A stretch of DNA of 64,000 nucleotides from Lepraria neglecta (GCA_033220425.1 CM065650.1:124001-188000), one strand, 5' to 3'; counted from the stretch's first letter, positions 34,251 to 45,406 are shown. Notes: generated by a model from the letters alone, not told the origin. A program made the numbers and translations.

Positions 34251-34414
34251 TAGGGGTAGGTAGCTGCTTTGTTTTGACTCGCAGTTGCAACCAGTACGAG
34301 TGGTCGGCCATTCTTTTAACTCACGTGCCTTTATGAGTGCCACGGTTGTTTAAAGTCGCCCGCGCGACTGTGCCTTGTTTAACATCGCCAGTCAACGATG
34401 GAGATTCGATATAA

Positions 34415-34586
34415 TGTCACGGTGCCGCCTAGAGTCAAGTCATAGGGGTGGAATAGACTAGGATATCGAATCTAAGGAGGAAAACTATGTAGAGCGAGCG
34501 AAGGATCTATATAGGCAGCAACCCCTGAGCTCGGGCGCGAAGGTCCGATAGGGCTGACCAGGAGGCTGCGAGGTACGCCTGTAACA
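34415..34586 (-). repeat. Right (5') LTR of element G
   Basis: 172 bp, near-identical to 33093-33264 and followed by the AGAAC target duplication. Confidence 0.9.
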
Positions 34587-35773
34587 AGAACTAGCTAGCG
34601 AGCTATCCGAGTTTGTAATACGACTATATTCCTACTGCGTTACTAGCGGCAAGTAGTACCTTATAGGTAAAGAATCCGATAGGTATTCTAATTATATAGG
34701 TAGTAGTAGGAAGTACGACCTTGTAGTATCGCCTCTTGAGATATATTATATCGAAAAAGAATATAATAAGCTACGTATAGAAGTGAAGGACGTACTGGCT
34801 AAGTTGGTACGTCTTTAGGCGCAGGTTAATACTATAGAGAACGAAAAGAAGAAGATAGTAGAATATAAGTTATAAAATATTAAGGAGTTAGAGGAAGACT
34901 AGAGGTCTGCTCTACGCGCTCCTAATGATCTGATATTCAACGTCTCGTCCGAACGATTCGACTTCCCTAGCGGGTCGGATACCCCCGAGAGCTTCGACTA
35001 GTCTTCTCTTATCTCTAATAGAACTCTTATAGATATTCCCTATAGTTCCTCGCAAGGTTCCTAAGAGGTTTCTAGGTATTCTCTATTTCGTTATATCCTT
35101 TCTATTTAACTAGATAGAACTAATTTCTCCTATCTAGGATCCTCTTGACCTTATACTCTATCTCTTCTTTAATATTATAATAAAATATCTCTTATAGCGG
35201 TATATTAGAGTCCGCTAGTTCTAAGAGTAAGATATAGAATACCGGATATACTTTAGTATTAGATAGTAGCTAAAGTTTATAGTTAATAGGTCCTTTTACC
35301 TATTTAATTAAGAATAGCCTAACCTTAATATAATCTAGTTTCTTACTCGGTCTCGTCGTTATTATATTTTTTATTAGGAGGTATACTTTATCCCCCTCTT
35401 TTAGCTAAGGAATATTCTTTCTTTTTTTATTAATCTATTCCTTTAACTTACTATTTAAGCTCTTAATAGACCTTTATATATCCTTATATAAATTCTTTAG
35501 CTCTTCTACCTTAACTAAGGCTTTTTCTATATTAGATCCCTCTCTAGATTATAGAAATATAAATATATTCTTACTATAATTTATAAAGAATAGTATTAGG
35601 CCTATTATATCTAACCTTTTATTATTATACGCTAATTATACTATTAGAAGTAGTAAGACCTAGTTATTCTATTTCTAGTTTATATAATATCTTAAATATA
35701 CTTCTATTATCTAGTTAGCACGTTCTATTTATCTATCTATCTATAGATAATACGCTATTAATATCCGAAGTTT

Positions 35774-35957
35774 TGTTAGAAGAAAGAAGCAAAAGGGCTC
35801 TCTATATAGATATTTTGAATAATATATTAAATATATATAATAATAAGAAATCTATAGAGCAAATTCTATATATAAGTATATACCAAGCTAGTACTAAGAT
35901 GTACCGCATGGTAGACTAAGATATACTCCTATAAGGTATATATATAGAACTATAACA
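35774..35957. repeat. Solo LTR (184 bp) with target duplication AGTTT
   Basis: TGTTAGAAGAAAG...AACTATAACA, flanked by AGTTT at 35769-35773 and 35958-35962. The empty site is seen in element A near 1250, where GAAGTTTAGTTCTAATTAC is uninterrupted. There is no coding capacity. The start TGTTAGAAG is of a type common in copia LTRs, which is only suggestive. Confidence 0.8.
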
Positions 35958-36233
35958 AGTTTCGTTCTAATTACTACTATAAGCGTTCTCTAATAATTAG
36001 AAGTAAATAACTTATCTCTATTAGATATTATCGACTTAGATATACTATAATCTCTTATTAGTTTATTAAGTAGTATAAAGGCTAACTAATCCGCTTTATA
36101 GATTTCTTTAAAGGGTATTATAATTATATACTTTATAAGCTTATCTATAATAACTATAATTAAGTCGAAAGTATCTTATATAGCTAGATCTTTTAAAGGT
36201 AGTAGTTTAACTATAAAGTCTATTATAATATTA

Positions 36234-37462
36234 CAAGTTAGTGCCTGTAATCTTCACAGAAGATTACCGTAAAAACGTCTATATCTCGCTTATTTTATAC
36301 TCGATTTAGAAGATTTAAGCGGAATTAGAAAGCCCTCTATCTATAGTACATTTTATATACATAAAGTTAAGCTCTAATCCTAATAGCGCAAAAGTTATTA
36401 AGGATTTAGTATATTAGTGCGTCGGGGGCGGCTGCGGGGGTAGCTTCAGGGAAGTCCGCAGGCAAAAACATGTTTTTTGAGCTCTCCTTAGCCAAACCTT
36501 AGCCAAATTTCAAATTTTTGACGGTGCTGGAAAGCGCATGCTTGGTTCCAAACCTTATGAAATCATCTCGATATCATATGACGTATGTGGCGCGGGGCAT
36601 TGCTGCGAAGAAGTTGCAGTGCGCATTCAACTTTTGATGTTCCAGGGTCCGGGGGTGCCAAGCTCAGTGCTTGGCATCTGGCACCGCCAGAAAAACATGG
36701 CGAAAACGCTTCTTTTGTTCATAAGTTTTGCGTAAATGGACCGATTTTGAAAATTTTGACGGTGTTAGAAAGCGCATGCTTGGTTCCAAAACTTATGAAA
36801 TCATCTCGATATTATATGACGTATGTGGCGAGGGGAAGTACTGCAAAGAAGTTACGGTGCGCATTCAGCTCAATGCTTGGCATTTGCCACCGAGCTCGCG
36901 CTGCCCGCAAAACATGGCGAAAACGCTTCTTTTGCTCATAACTATTGCGCAAATGGGCCGATTCTAAAAATTCTTGATGCGCAAGCAAGTTAATGATTGA
37001 CTCCAAAACTTATGAAATTATATCGATATCATATAACGTATGTGGCGCGGGGCATTGCTGCGAAGAAGATGCGGTGCGCATTCAACCTTTGATGCTCCAG
37101 GGTTCGGGGGACGCCAAGCTCAATGCTTGGCGTTTGCCACTGAGCTCGCGCTGCCCGCAAAACATGGCGAAAACGCTTCTTTCGCTCATAACTTTTGCGC
37201 AAATGGACAGATTTTGAAAATTTTGACGGCGTTGGAAAGCGCATGCTTGGTTCCAAAACTTATGAAATCATGTCGATATCATATGACGTATGTGGCGCGG
37301 GAAAGTACTGCGAAGAAGTTACGATGCGTATTTCGATTTTGATGTTCTTACTTGGCAGCGCTAACCGAAGAAGGCAGTTCAGGCAAGAATATAGGAGCAT
37401 TTTGATTGGCTGCAAGTGCGGAATGCCTCCGAAAGTCCTTATAATCTGTTATTAGAAGAAGA
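36234..37462 (-). mobile_element. Non-autonomous Helitron-like element, copy 2 (1,229 bp)
   Basis: On the minus strand it begins TCTTCTTCTAATAACAG and ends CACTAACTTG, with the same hairpin (36247-36267) 13 nt from the end. The flanking A and T match the uninterrupted sequence in element A near 1528 (TATTATAATATTA|TCC), and no bases are duplicated. It contains four internal units instead of three. The interior has normal composition, while the host element B is AT-rich. Confidence 0.8.
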
Positions 37463-38817
37463 TTCTATAGTAACTCTAGTATAGGAGTAAATTATATTTA
37501 TCTATACTTAGTATATTATACCGCCTTATTCTACTAATACTATATATATCCTTTAATATATTCTTTGATACGCGCTCGAAGTTTCAGCGCCGTATATTCT
37601 CGTCCTAGGAGTTCTATAGTTTTAGATACTCCTAGGTAACCTTATAATAGGTTATTATAGTAATCTCTAATTACTTCCTTAATATATATATTAGGCAAGT
37701 AGATCTTATTTTAGTATTTAAGTAATACTAAATCTTACTAATCCTTTCGTAGATTTATTACGAATATATTACTATTATAAGCCTTTATAATCTTATTAGT
37801 TATATTAGATCCTAATATATAAAGGGTTATAGCTAATATCTAGTATAGTACTAATAATCCGTCCGCTTCTTTCTTTAGGATTAGTTATTCTATAATATTC
37901 TTTTCCTCTATATAATCTAATTATCTACTAAGGGTATCTACTCGACTATTATCTTTTCCTAGGGTATAGGTTATCTTAAACTTATATTAACCTAATAGTT
38001 CTAACTATTAAATTTATCTTAATCTAATAGTTCTAACTATTAAACTTATCTTCTATTTAGTTCTTTCGTTATTATAAAGTTAAGAAGATTCTTATAATCC
38101 ATAAAGATAGTTAGATTCGAGTAGCTTTCCGCGTATACTCGCTAGTTCTATAGCGTATATACTATAGTAAGTAGTTCCTTGTCGTATATATTATAGTTCT
38201 ATTCTACTACTAATATCTTCCTTGAATAGTAGATAACTAGATACTACTTCTAGTCCTTTATCTAATATAGGTATACTCTAATTACAAGATCTAATATATC
38301 TGTTTTAATATAAGCTGGCTCGTTTATTTAAAAGGTATAGAGTACTAGTAGATCCGTATATACTTTTTTTAACGTATCGAATAATTTTTATTAGTCTTTT
38401 CTCTACGTGAATCTAATATCCTTCTTTATAATATCTATTAGCGATAGTACTTTCTTGGAATAGCCCTCGATAAACTTCCTATTAAAGTTAGTAAATCCTA
38501 AGAAGCTTTATACTACTTTAACGTTCTACGGTATAGACTATTCAGCTATAGCTTTGATTTTTTCTAGGCTTATACTAATACCTTCTATACTAACTACGAA
38601 TCCTAGAAATTCTACTAATTATTAATAAAATTCGTACTTTTCTAGTTTAAGAAGAAGTTTCGCTTGCGATAGATATCTAAGGATATTCTATATATATATA
38701 ATATATTCTTCCTTGTTTTTAGAATAAATTAATATATTATCGAGGTATACTATCGCTATTTAATCTAAGTATACTTATATAATATTATTAATAAGTACTT
38801 AGTAGGTTACTAGTACG

Positions 38818-39319
38818 TGTTACGACCCACGTCTGGTCGTTTACCTAACGGTGCGATAACCGACGTAGGGGTGTCGTGTGTCTTATGCTTCTGTAGGAGA
38901 GGAGTCACTTGTTACGATCCACGTCTAGTCGTTTACCTAACGGTGCGATAACCGACGTAGGGGTGTCGTGTATCTTATGCTTCTGTGGGAGAGGAGTCAC
39001 TCAGGTAGAATGGCAGTCTTTATAGTTGAAGGTAGTTAATACGTTCTATATTGATAACTAGTAAAGTATAGTGTAAGGAGTACCAGGAAGATTAACCAAG
39101 TTGAACACGCTGTTCCAAACAGTAGGCAAAGCCCCGTACATATAGATATAAGAAATCCTGCCAAGTATCCTGTGATCGCTTGATCGCTCAGCGCTCCAGC
39201 GCTTATTATTCCTAATCGCTTGATCGCTCAGCGCTCCAGCGCTCATCGCTTGAGCTACCTATCCTGTCTATAGTACCTTGTCCTACAGGACAGTCCTGTC
39301 AGAACTAATAGTTCTAACA
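38818..39319 (-). repeat. 3' LTR of element C with a 92-bp terminal duplication (502 bp)
   Basis: The first 92 bp (38818-38909) are repeated from 38910, giving two TGTTACGA starts. A second, 40-bp repeat (GCTTGATCGCTCAGCGCTCC) lies near 39173-39250. The 5' LTR has single copies of both, which explains the length difference of 132 bp. Confidence 0.88.
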
Positions 39320-39322
39320 CTA

Positions 39323-39336
39323 GCCCCCTCCTCTAG
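39323..39336 (-). promoter_or_regulatory. Polypurine tract of element C
   Basis: The plus strand reads GCCCCCTCCTCTAG just inside the left LTR, so the minus strand has AGAGGAGGGGGC, the plus-strand primer site for the minus-oriented element. Confidence 0.75.
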
Positions 39337-39367
39337 ATTTCTCGTCCCGAGAAACCATCTATCCTTT

Positions 39368-39894
39368 ATGCCACCTCAACGTACTAAATAATCCAGGGAC
39401 CCTGTCGTCCGCCGTACTGAGCTCTCTAGGGAGCTTCTAGAAGCTATTATACGCCCTTGTAACAACTATACCCGTCTGGGTAGACAGTGTTTAGTAGGTT
39501 CCAACTCCGATTATTGTTCTGCCTGTATATCTAGCGGTAAGAAGTGCGACCTTGTGGTGTTACCCCTTGAGATACGTTATATAGAAAGTGCGCGAAAGAA
39601 AGTTCGCACCGAAATTCGTAAAATAGTTACTAAGCTTGTACGGCTGTAAGCGGAGGAAGACCGTATCGAAGAGGAGAAGAAAAGACTTGTTAAAAGGGAG
39701 CTTCTAAATATCGCGGAGCTGGAGGAGGACTAACGGGCCTCTTCTAATATTCCGAACAACCTGATGTTTAACGTCGGCTCCGAGCAGTTTAACCTCCCCC
39801 CGGCCTAGAGGGCCCCGAGAGTTTCGACTGGTCTTCTCTTGTCTCTAATGAAACTCTTATAGGCGTTCCCCGCAATTCCCCGCAAGGTTCCTAA
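39368..39894 (+). pseudogene. Antisense Zn2Cys6-like ORF of chromovirus C (best-preserved copy)
   Basis: Starts at ATG 39368 (MPPQRTK) between the 3' LTR and pol, on the strand opposite pol. Cysteine positions are C31, Y34 (TGT to TAT), C41, C50, C53 and C60, giving the spacing x2-x6-x8-x2-x6, which fits the Zn(II)2Cys6 consensus of fungal GAL4-type regulators. Residues about 66-130 are rich in Lys, Arg and Glu with Leu/Ile spacing typical of a coiled coil, as is usual after such clusters. TAG codons at residues 8, 98 and later, and one indel near 39800, break it. The end, SPQGS then TAA at 39892-39894, lies within the pol chromodomain region on the other strand. Transcription-factor activity is not shown; a structural zinc protein is an alternative. 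Confidence 0.7.
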
Positions 39895-42800
39895 GAGGTT
39901 CCCAGGTACTTTCCGTTTCGTTATACCCTTTCTATTTAACTAGATAGAACTGATTTCTTCTGTCCAGGATTCTCTCGACCTTATACTCTATTTCTTCCTT
40001 AACGTTATAATAAAACGTTTCTTAGAGTAGTATATTAGAGTCGGCTGGCTCCAGAAGTGAGACGTGGAATACCGGATATACTTTGGCGTCAGGTAGAAGC
40101 TCGAGTTTATAGTTAACGGCTCCCTTTACCTTCTTAATCAAGAATAGTCCGACCTTAATATAATCTAGTTTCTTACTTAGTCTCGTTATCTTTATATTTT
40201 TTGTTAAGAGGTATACTTTATCCCCCTCTTTAAGCTGAGGAACATTCTTTCTTTTACTATTAACCTGTCCCTTTAACCTATCGTTCGAGCTCTGAATTAT
40301 TCTTTATATATCCTTATATAATTCTTTTAGCTCTTCTACCTTAACTAAGGCTTTTTCTGCGTTAGGTCCTTCCCTAGCTTATAGAAATATATTCGTATTC
40401 TTTCCGTAGTTGGCAAAGAATAGTATTAGGCTTATCGTGTCTAACCTCTTATTATTATACGCTAGTTATACTATTAGAAGTAGTGAAACCCAGTTATCTT
40501 GCTTTAGGTTCATATAGTATCTTAGGTATACTTCCATTGTTTGGTTTACACGCTCCGTTTATCTATTAGTCTGTAGATAGTACGTAGTTAATATCCGAAG
40601 TTTAGTTCTAATCGCTGCGATTAGCGTTCTCCAGTAGTTGGAAGTGAATAACTTGTCTCTATTAGATATTATCGACTTAGGTATACTATAATCCCTTATT
40701 AACTTGTCAAGTAGTACGAAGGCTAATTAATCTACCTTGTATATCTCCTTGAATAGTATTATGATTATATACTTCGTTAGTTTGTCTATAATAACCATAA
40801 TTAAGTTAAAGGTATCTTATATAGCTAGATCCTTCGAAGGTAGTAGTTTAACTATAAAGTCTATTGTGATATTATCCCATAGTGATTCTAGTACAGGCGC
40901 AAACTGAATTTGCTCGTACTTGGCGTATTATACAGACTTGTTCTGCTGGTATTAAATACATTCCTTGATATATTGTTTAACACGCGTCCGAAGTTTCGGC
41001 GCTGCGTATCCTCGTCCTAGGAGTTCTATAGTCTTAGACACTCTAGGGTGACCTTGTAAAGGGTCATCGTGGTAATCCCTGATCACTTCTTCAACGTATA
41101 TATTAGGTAAGTAAGTTTTTTCCTAATATCTGAGCAATACTAAATCCGGTTAATCCTGTCGTAGCTTTATTGCGAATATATCGTTGTTGTAGGCCTTTAC
41201 GATCCTGTTAGTTATATTAGGTCCTAATATACGAAGGGTCATTACTAATGCCTAATATGGCACTAATAATCTATCAGCTTCTCGTTTTAGGATTAGTCGT
41301 TCTGTAACGTTCTTTTCTTCTATATAGTCCGATCGCCTACTAAGCGTATCTACTTGACCATTATCTTTCCCTAGGGTATAGATTATCTTGAACTTATATT
41401 ATCCGAGTAGTTCTAACTATCTAACTTATCTTCTATTTAACTCTTTTATTATTATAAAGTTAAGAAGATTCTTATAATCCGTAAAGATAGTTAGGTCTAA
41501 GTAGCTTTCTACGTACACTCTCTAATTTTAAAGTATATATACTACGGCAAGTAGTTCTTTGTCGTGTATATTATAGTTCTATTCTACTACTAATATCTTT
41601 CGTGAAAAGTAGGTAACTAGATACTACTTTTAGTCCTTCATTTAATAAAGGTATACTCCTATTACAAGATCCGAGGTATCTATTTCGATACGAGCCGGTT
41701 CGTTGGCCTAAAAGGTATAGAGTACTAGAGGATCTGTATATACTTTTTTTAATGTGTTAAACGACCTTTATTATTCTTGTCCCTATATAAATCCGATATC
41801 CTTTTTAGTAATATCTATAAGTAGAAGTACTTTCTTTGAGTAGCCCTCGATAAACTTCCTATTAAAGTTAGCAAATCCTAAGAAACTTTGTACTGCTTTA
41901 ACGTCCTGTAGTATAGGCTATTCCGCTATAGCTTTAATCTTTTCTAGGCTTATACTAATACCTTTTATACTAACTACAAATTCTAGGAACTCAATAGAGT
42001 ACCTGTAAAACTCGCACTTTTCTAGTTTAAGGAGAAGCCCCGCTTGCGATAGGTATTCGATAACGTCCTATATATACTTAACGTATTCCTCCTTATTCTT
42101 AGAGTAAATCAAGATATTATCAAGGTACGCTATCGCTATTCGATCTAAGTATACTCGTACGATATTATTAATAAGTGCTTAGCAGGTTACTAGTGCGTTA
42201 GTAAGTCTAAATAGTATCACTAGATACTTATAGTAGCTATATCTAGTCCGAAAGGCAGTTTTCTATTCTTCGCCTTCTTTTATTCGGATTAGATTATATA
42301 CGCCTCTAAGGTCTAGTTTCGTAAATATCTTTGCCTTGCCGAGCCAATCCTATAGCTCGCTAATATTTAGTAAAGGGTATCGATTTTTAATAGTAATATC
42401 GTTCAACTTTCGATAGTCGACGCACAGCCTTAAGCTTCCGTCCTTCTTCAGCGCGAAGAGGATTAGATAACCTACTAGTAATTTAGATTCCCGAATAAAT
42501 CCTTTCTTAAGGTTCTTATCAATATACCCGCAAAGTATAGTAAGTTCCTTTTCTAATAATATATAGATAGGTCTAAATATTGGCGCCTTACCAGGTTCGA
42601 GTTCGATCTTATAATCCTATAGCTAGTACTTAGGTAATGCTTTTACGCTCGTCTCTTCCTCGAATAGGTATACCTACTATTTATATTCCCGAGGGATTAT
42701 AGAAGGTTCGTCTTTCCCTTTAATAGCTCTCTCTTTAGTATCCTACTAACCTTTACTAGTAACTAAGGAGTCGAGCCTTCTCTCTTAGAAGTCACTCTTA

Positions 42801-43420
42801 TTATTTAAGAATAAAGTAATATATACTTCGACCGGTCTTCAGTTCTTTCTCTTATCTATTATCGTCTACTATTAACTAATAGGTCTAATACTAGTAACGT
42901 TTCCAGATCGTCCGAATTTAAGTACTTTTATCTTCCAGTTAATTTCTAGGTTATATTTATTCAACTAAGGTATTCCCAAAATAATATTATAAGTAGCTAT
43001 CCTAACTATATCGAATGTAATCTCCTTATAGTATTACTAAATTATTACTAGTAGGGAGTATATTTCCTCCTCTACTTTTCCTGTTAAAAATACTAACCCG
43101 TTAGCCAGGCGTAGCTCGTAAGATAATTTCTTCTTTCGGGTTAGTAGGCCGCTTAAGTCTACTAAGTTCCTTAAGATAAAATTTCCTATAGCTCCGCTAT
43201 CTATTATCGCTATAGTCCGCTATCTATTAATATTCACTAGTATAATAATATAAGTATAGTATTGGGCGGAATATAATTGTTATTTAGGGAATAACGTATT
43301 AATCTCCTTATACTTCCCCGTAGTATAAGAGATTACTCTTTTCCCTATAATAGTAGGAAGCCGTATACTTCCTTTATCCCCTTATACGGAATATATTTAT
43401 CGTATAAGCAGCTATACTAT
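39860..43420 (-). pseudogene. Element C pol (protease to chromodomain), RIP-damaged
   Basis: In translation order: protease near 43290-43000 (with Asp-Ser/Gly region), reverse transcriptase about 42700-41950, RNase H about 41850-41400, integrase about 41150-40350, then a GPY-like region (LDYIKVGLFLIKKVKGAVNY, YPVFHVSLLEPADS) and a chromodomain (EYKVERILDRRNQFYLVK, then KGYNETESTWEPL) at about 40010-39880. Scattered stops at Trp/Gln codons make it non-coding, but it is better kept than A, B or D. The chromodomain probably directs insertion to heterochromatin, which fits nesting in older repeats (inference). Confidence 0.85.
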
Positions 43421-43849
43421 AGTACCTAGTTATAAGCTCCTCTCTTAAAGACTTTAAGTAAGCTATTCCTTTCTTTCTCCTACTTCTTAGTAAAGTATAG
43501 GAAGTAGTAATACTTCCTCTTACTTGCAAGATACCACTAGTACCTATCTTCCTTATACTTATACTACTATATTTCTCTATAGTAAGCTTTCTTAAATAGG
43601 GGTACCGTATATTCTTCTACTAGACGGCCCCTTTCTTCTCTATATACTAAATAATCGGGTAATATACACTCAGTATATAGAATCTCGCTATATTACTAAT
43701 ATTCCCTATCGTATCGATAGTCTCGTATAGGTTCGTCCCATTTAGGTTTAATAGATAATTACTCATTTAATATACCTCGTACTTTGCTTTCGATTTCGTC
43801 GAAGAGTTTATATTTATCTTCGTCCGATTAAGGTTCCTTGATTTCTAGC

Positions 43850-45018
43850 AATTTTCCTTCTGCTCGGGATATAGTAGATCCAGGTTCGGGTATTAACGCT
43901 GGTCTCTCTAGACTAGCTTTCCGCTGTTCCTAATCCGTCTTATATTATTAAGATCTATTACTATCCCTATAGTAGTATCTCTATACTTCTTCGTTAAATT
44001 CTAACTCGAAGATATCATCTTCTAAGTCCTGACTGAATTCTTCTTTGTTATAAGATTGCTATATTTCTTCGGAGTCTTCCTTATTATCTAGAGGTCCTCC
44101 TTCTATTGCATTAATCTGCGGTCGGTATACTATATTCTTCGACCTGTAGTCTCTAGCCATATAGCCTAGTTTACTATAGCTATAGCAAGTAATTGCTTTC
44201 TTTCCCCCGTACTACTTTTTCCCTTTAAAGTTTCCTTTCTTCTTTCCTATCTAAATAAAGTTAATCTCTATTAGTACTATACTACGGTAAGTATTATATT
44301 CCCTGTAGTCTTATCGGTAATTCCTTGTCTTTAAAAAGAATCCCTCGTGTCGGGTTCCGCTAACTCCTCCGTTATACCGCTTCTCTATAGATTATTCAAA
44401 TAGCTTGTTATCGATTTCGATCGCATTTTCTATAAGTCTGTCTAGAGTATCGATTACTCCTCCGAATCTTATAAGCTCGTCTTTAATATTATCTTTAAGG
44501 CCTTAACAATATATTATCATTAGTATATTATTATCCTAGCCCGTTTTAGTCGTATATATTTGAAATTAAGTTGAAAACTCTAATACTGACTTCTTCTACT
44601 TTATATACTAGATAATATATATTACTATATTTGCCTTATTGGAAGGTCCGAATATACGGCGGATTTCAACCATAAATTTTGGTATACTTTCCATCCATGA
44701 CTTAACGTCGCCGTCTTCATCGTCATCTTCCATATACTTCTTTAGGAAAGGTTCGACCCACTTTTGGGCCTGTCCTTATAGGTACGATATGGCGAAGGTA
44801 GTATATCTGGTTATTAGGAGCAAGTCTCCCTGGAATAGAAGGTATAGTTATACTTGTATAAGCTATGGCTCAAGCTTGTCCCTGTCTCTATAGTACAGGT
44901 CAGGTACTATAACCTTAATCCTTTTTCCAGATCCTTCGTCTATAGTATAGCATCTCTAGCTAGTAACTATTAAGGTACTTAGGGTAGGGTTTCTGCCTGA
45001 AGTTGTTGAAGAACTCAT
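43850..45018 (-). pseudogene. Element C gag, RIP-damaged
   Basis: Starts at ATG 45018 (MSSSTTSGRNPTLS), 18 nt inside the 5' LTR edge. The capsid core (GQAQKWVEPFLKKYM, DVKSWMESIPKFMVEIRRIF) is at about 44790-44640. A zinc knuckle (CYSYSKLGYMARDYRS, Cys and His partly read Tyr) lies at about 44190-44140. A few TAG/TAA codons interrupt it. Confidence 0.75.
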
Positions 45019-45036
45019 CCCTTAGGGTGTTCAAAG
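45019..45036 (-). promoter_or_regulatory. Primer-binding region of element C
   Basis: The 18 nt between the 5' LTR and the gag ATG read CTTTGAACACCCTAAGGG on the minus strand. Element A has a near-identical sequence there (CTTTGAGCACCCTTAAGG at 5661-5644). It lacks the TGG that would pair with the CCA end of a tRNA, so the primer is unclear. Confidence 0.5.
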
Positions 45037-45406
45037 TGTTACAACCTATATCTAGTCGTTTACCTAACGGTGCGATAACCGACGTAGGGGTGTCATATAT
45101 CTTATACTTCTGTGGGAGAGGAGTCACTCAGGTAGAATGGCAGTCTTTATAGTTGAAGGTAGTCAATACGTTCTATATTAATAACTAGTAAAGTATAGTG
45201 CAAGGAGTACCAGGAAGATTAACCAAGTTGAATACGCTGTTCCAAACAGTGGGCAAAGCCCCGTATATATAGATATAAGAAATCCTGCCAAGCATCCTGT
45301 AATCGCTTGATCGCTCAGCGCTCCAGCGCTCATCGCTTGAGCTACCTATCCTATCTATAGTACCTTGTCCTACAGGACAGTCCTGTTAGAACCAATGGTT
45401 CTAATA
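45037..45406 (-). repeat. 5' LTR of element C (370 bp)
   Basis: TGTTACAACC...GGTTCTAATA followed by the GTACG target duplication. It matches the 3' LTR except for the two duplications there and RIP-type differences. Confidence 0.9.

Larger units (their letters stand above)
33093..34586 (-). mobile_element. TRIM/LARD-like non-coding LTR element G (1,494 bp)
   Basis: Two 172-bp direct LTRs (33093-33264 and 34415-34586) starting TGTCACGG and ending CTGTAACA are nearly identical (one difference noticed, TCTAAAGAGG against TCTAAGGAGG). A 5-bp target duplication AGAAC lies at 33088-33092 and 34587-34591. The 1,150-bp interior encodes no gag or pol. A polypurine-tract complement (TCACCCCCCTCTCT) next to the left LTR sets the minus orientation. 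Composition is normal, without RIP. End and tract resemble those of element I, so an I-type element may have mobilised it (inference). Confidence 0.85.
33038..35064 (+). pseudogene. Antisense Zn2Cys6-like ORF of chromovirus B, interrupted by element G
   Basis: Coding pieces are 33038-33092 and 34592-35064. They join in frame when G and one copy of its AGAAC target duplication are removed. The start position reads ATA. The six cysteine positions mostly read Tyr (one still Cys) and keep the spacing x2-x6-x8-x2-x6, followed by LVVSPLEIYYIEKE and a charged region. The end, QGS then TAA at 35062-35064, is shared with the C copy. Antisense to B pol, whose chromodomain it overlaps at the end. Confidence 0.6.
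38818..45406 (-). mobile_element. Complete Ty3/gypsy chromovirus C nested in B (6,589 bp)
   Basis: LTRs at 38818-39319 and 45037-45406 start TGTTACRACC and end GGTTCTAAYA. The target duplication GTACG lies at 38813-38817 and 45407-45411, and removing the element restores the B reverse transcriptase region as it reads in A near 2840. Gag-pol is on the minus strand and the antisense ORF on the plus strand. C is less RIP-damaged than B and so probably younger. Confidence 0.93.

Noticed and set aside
33942-34343. Repetitive Cys-containing ORFs (CCWCRSS-like) that might suggest a metallothionein-like protein
   Set aside because: They are translations of the 29-bp minisatellite in all frames and have no upstream gene structure.
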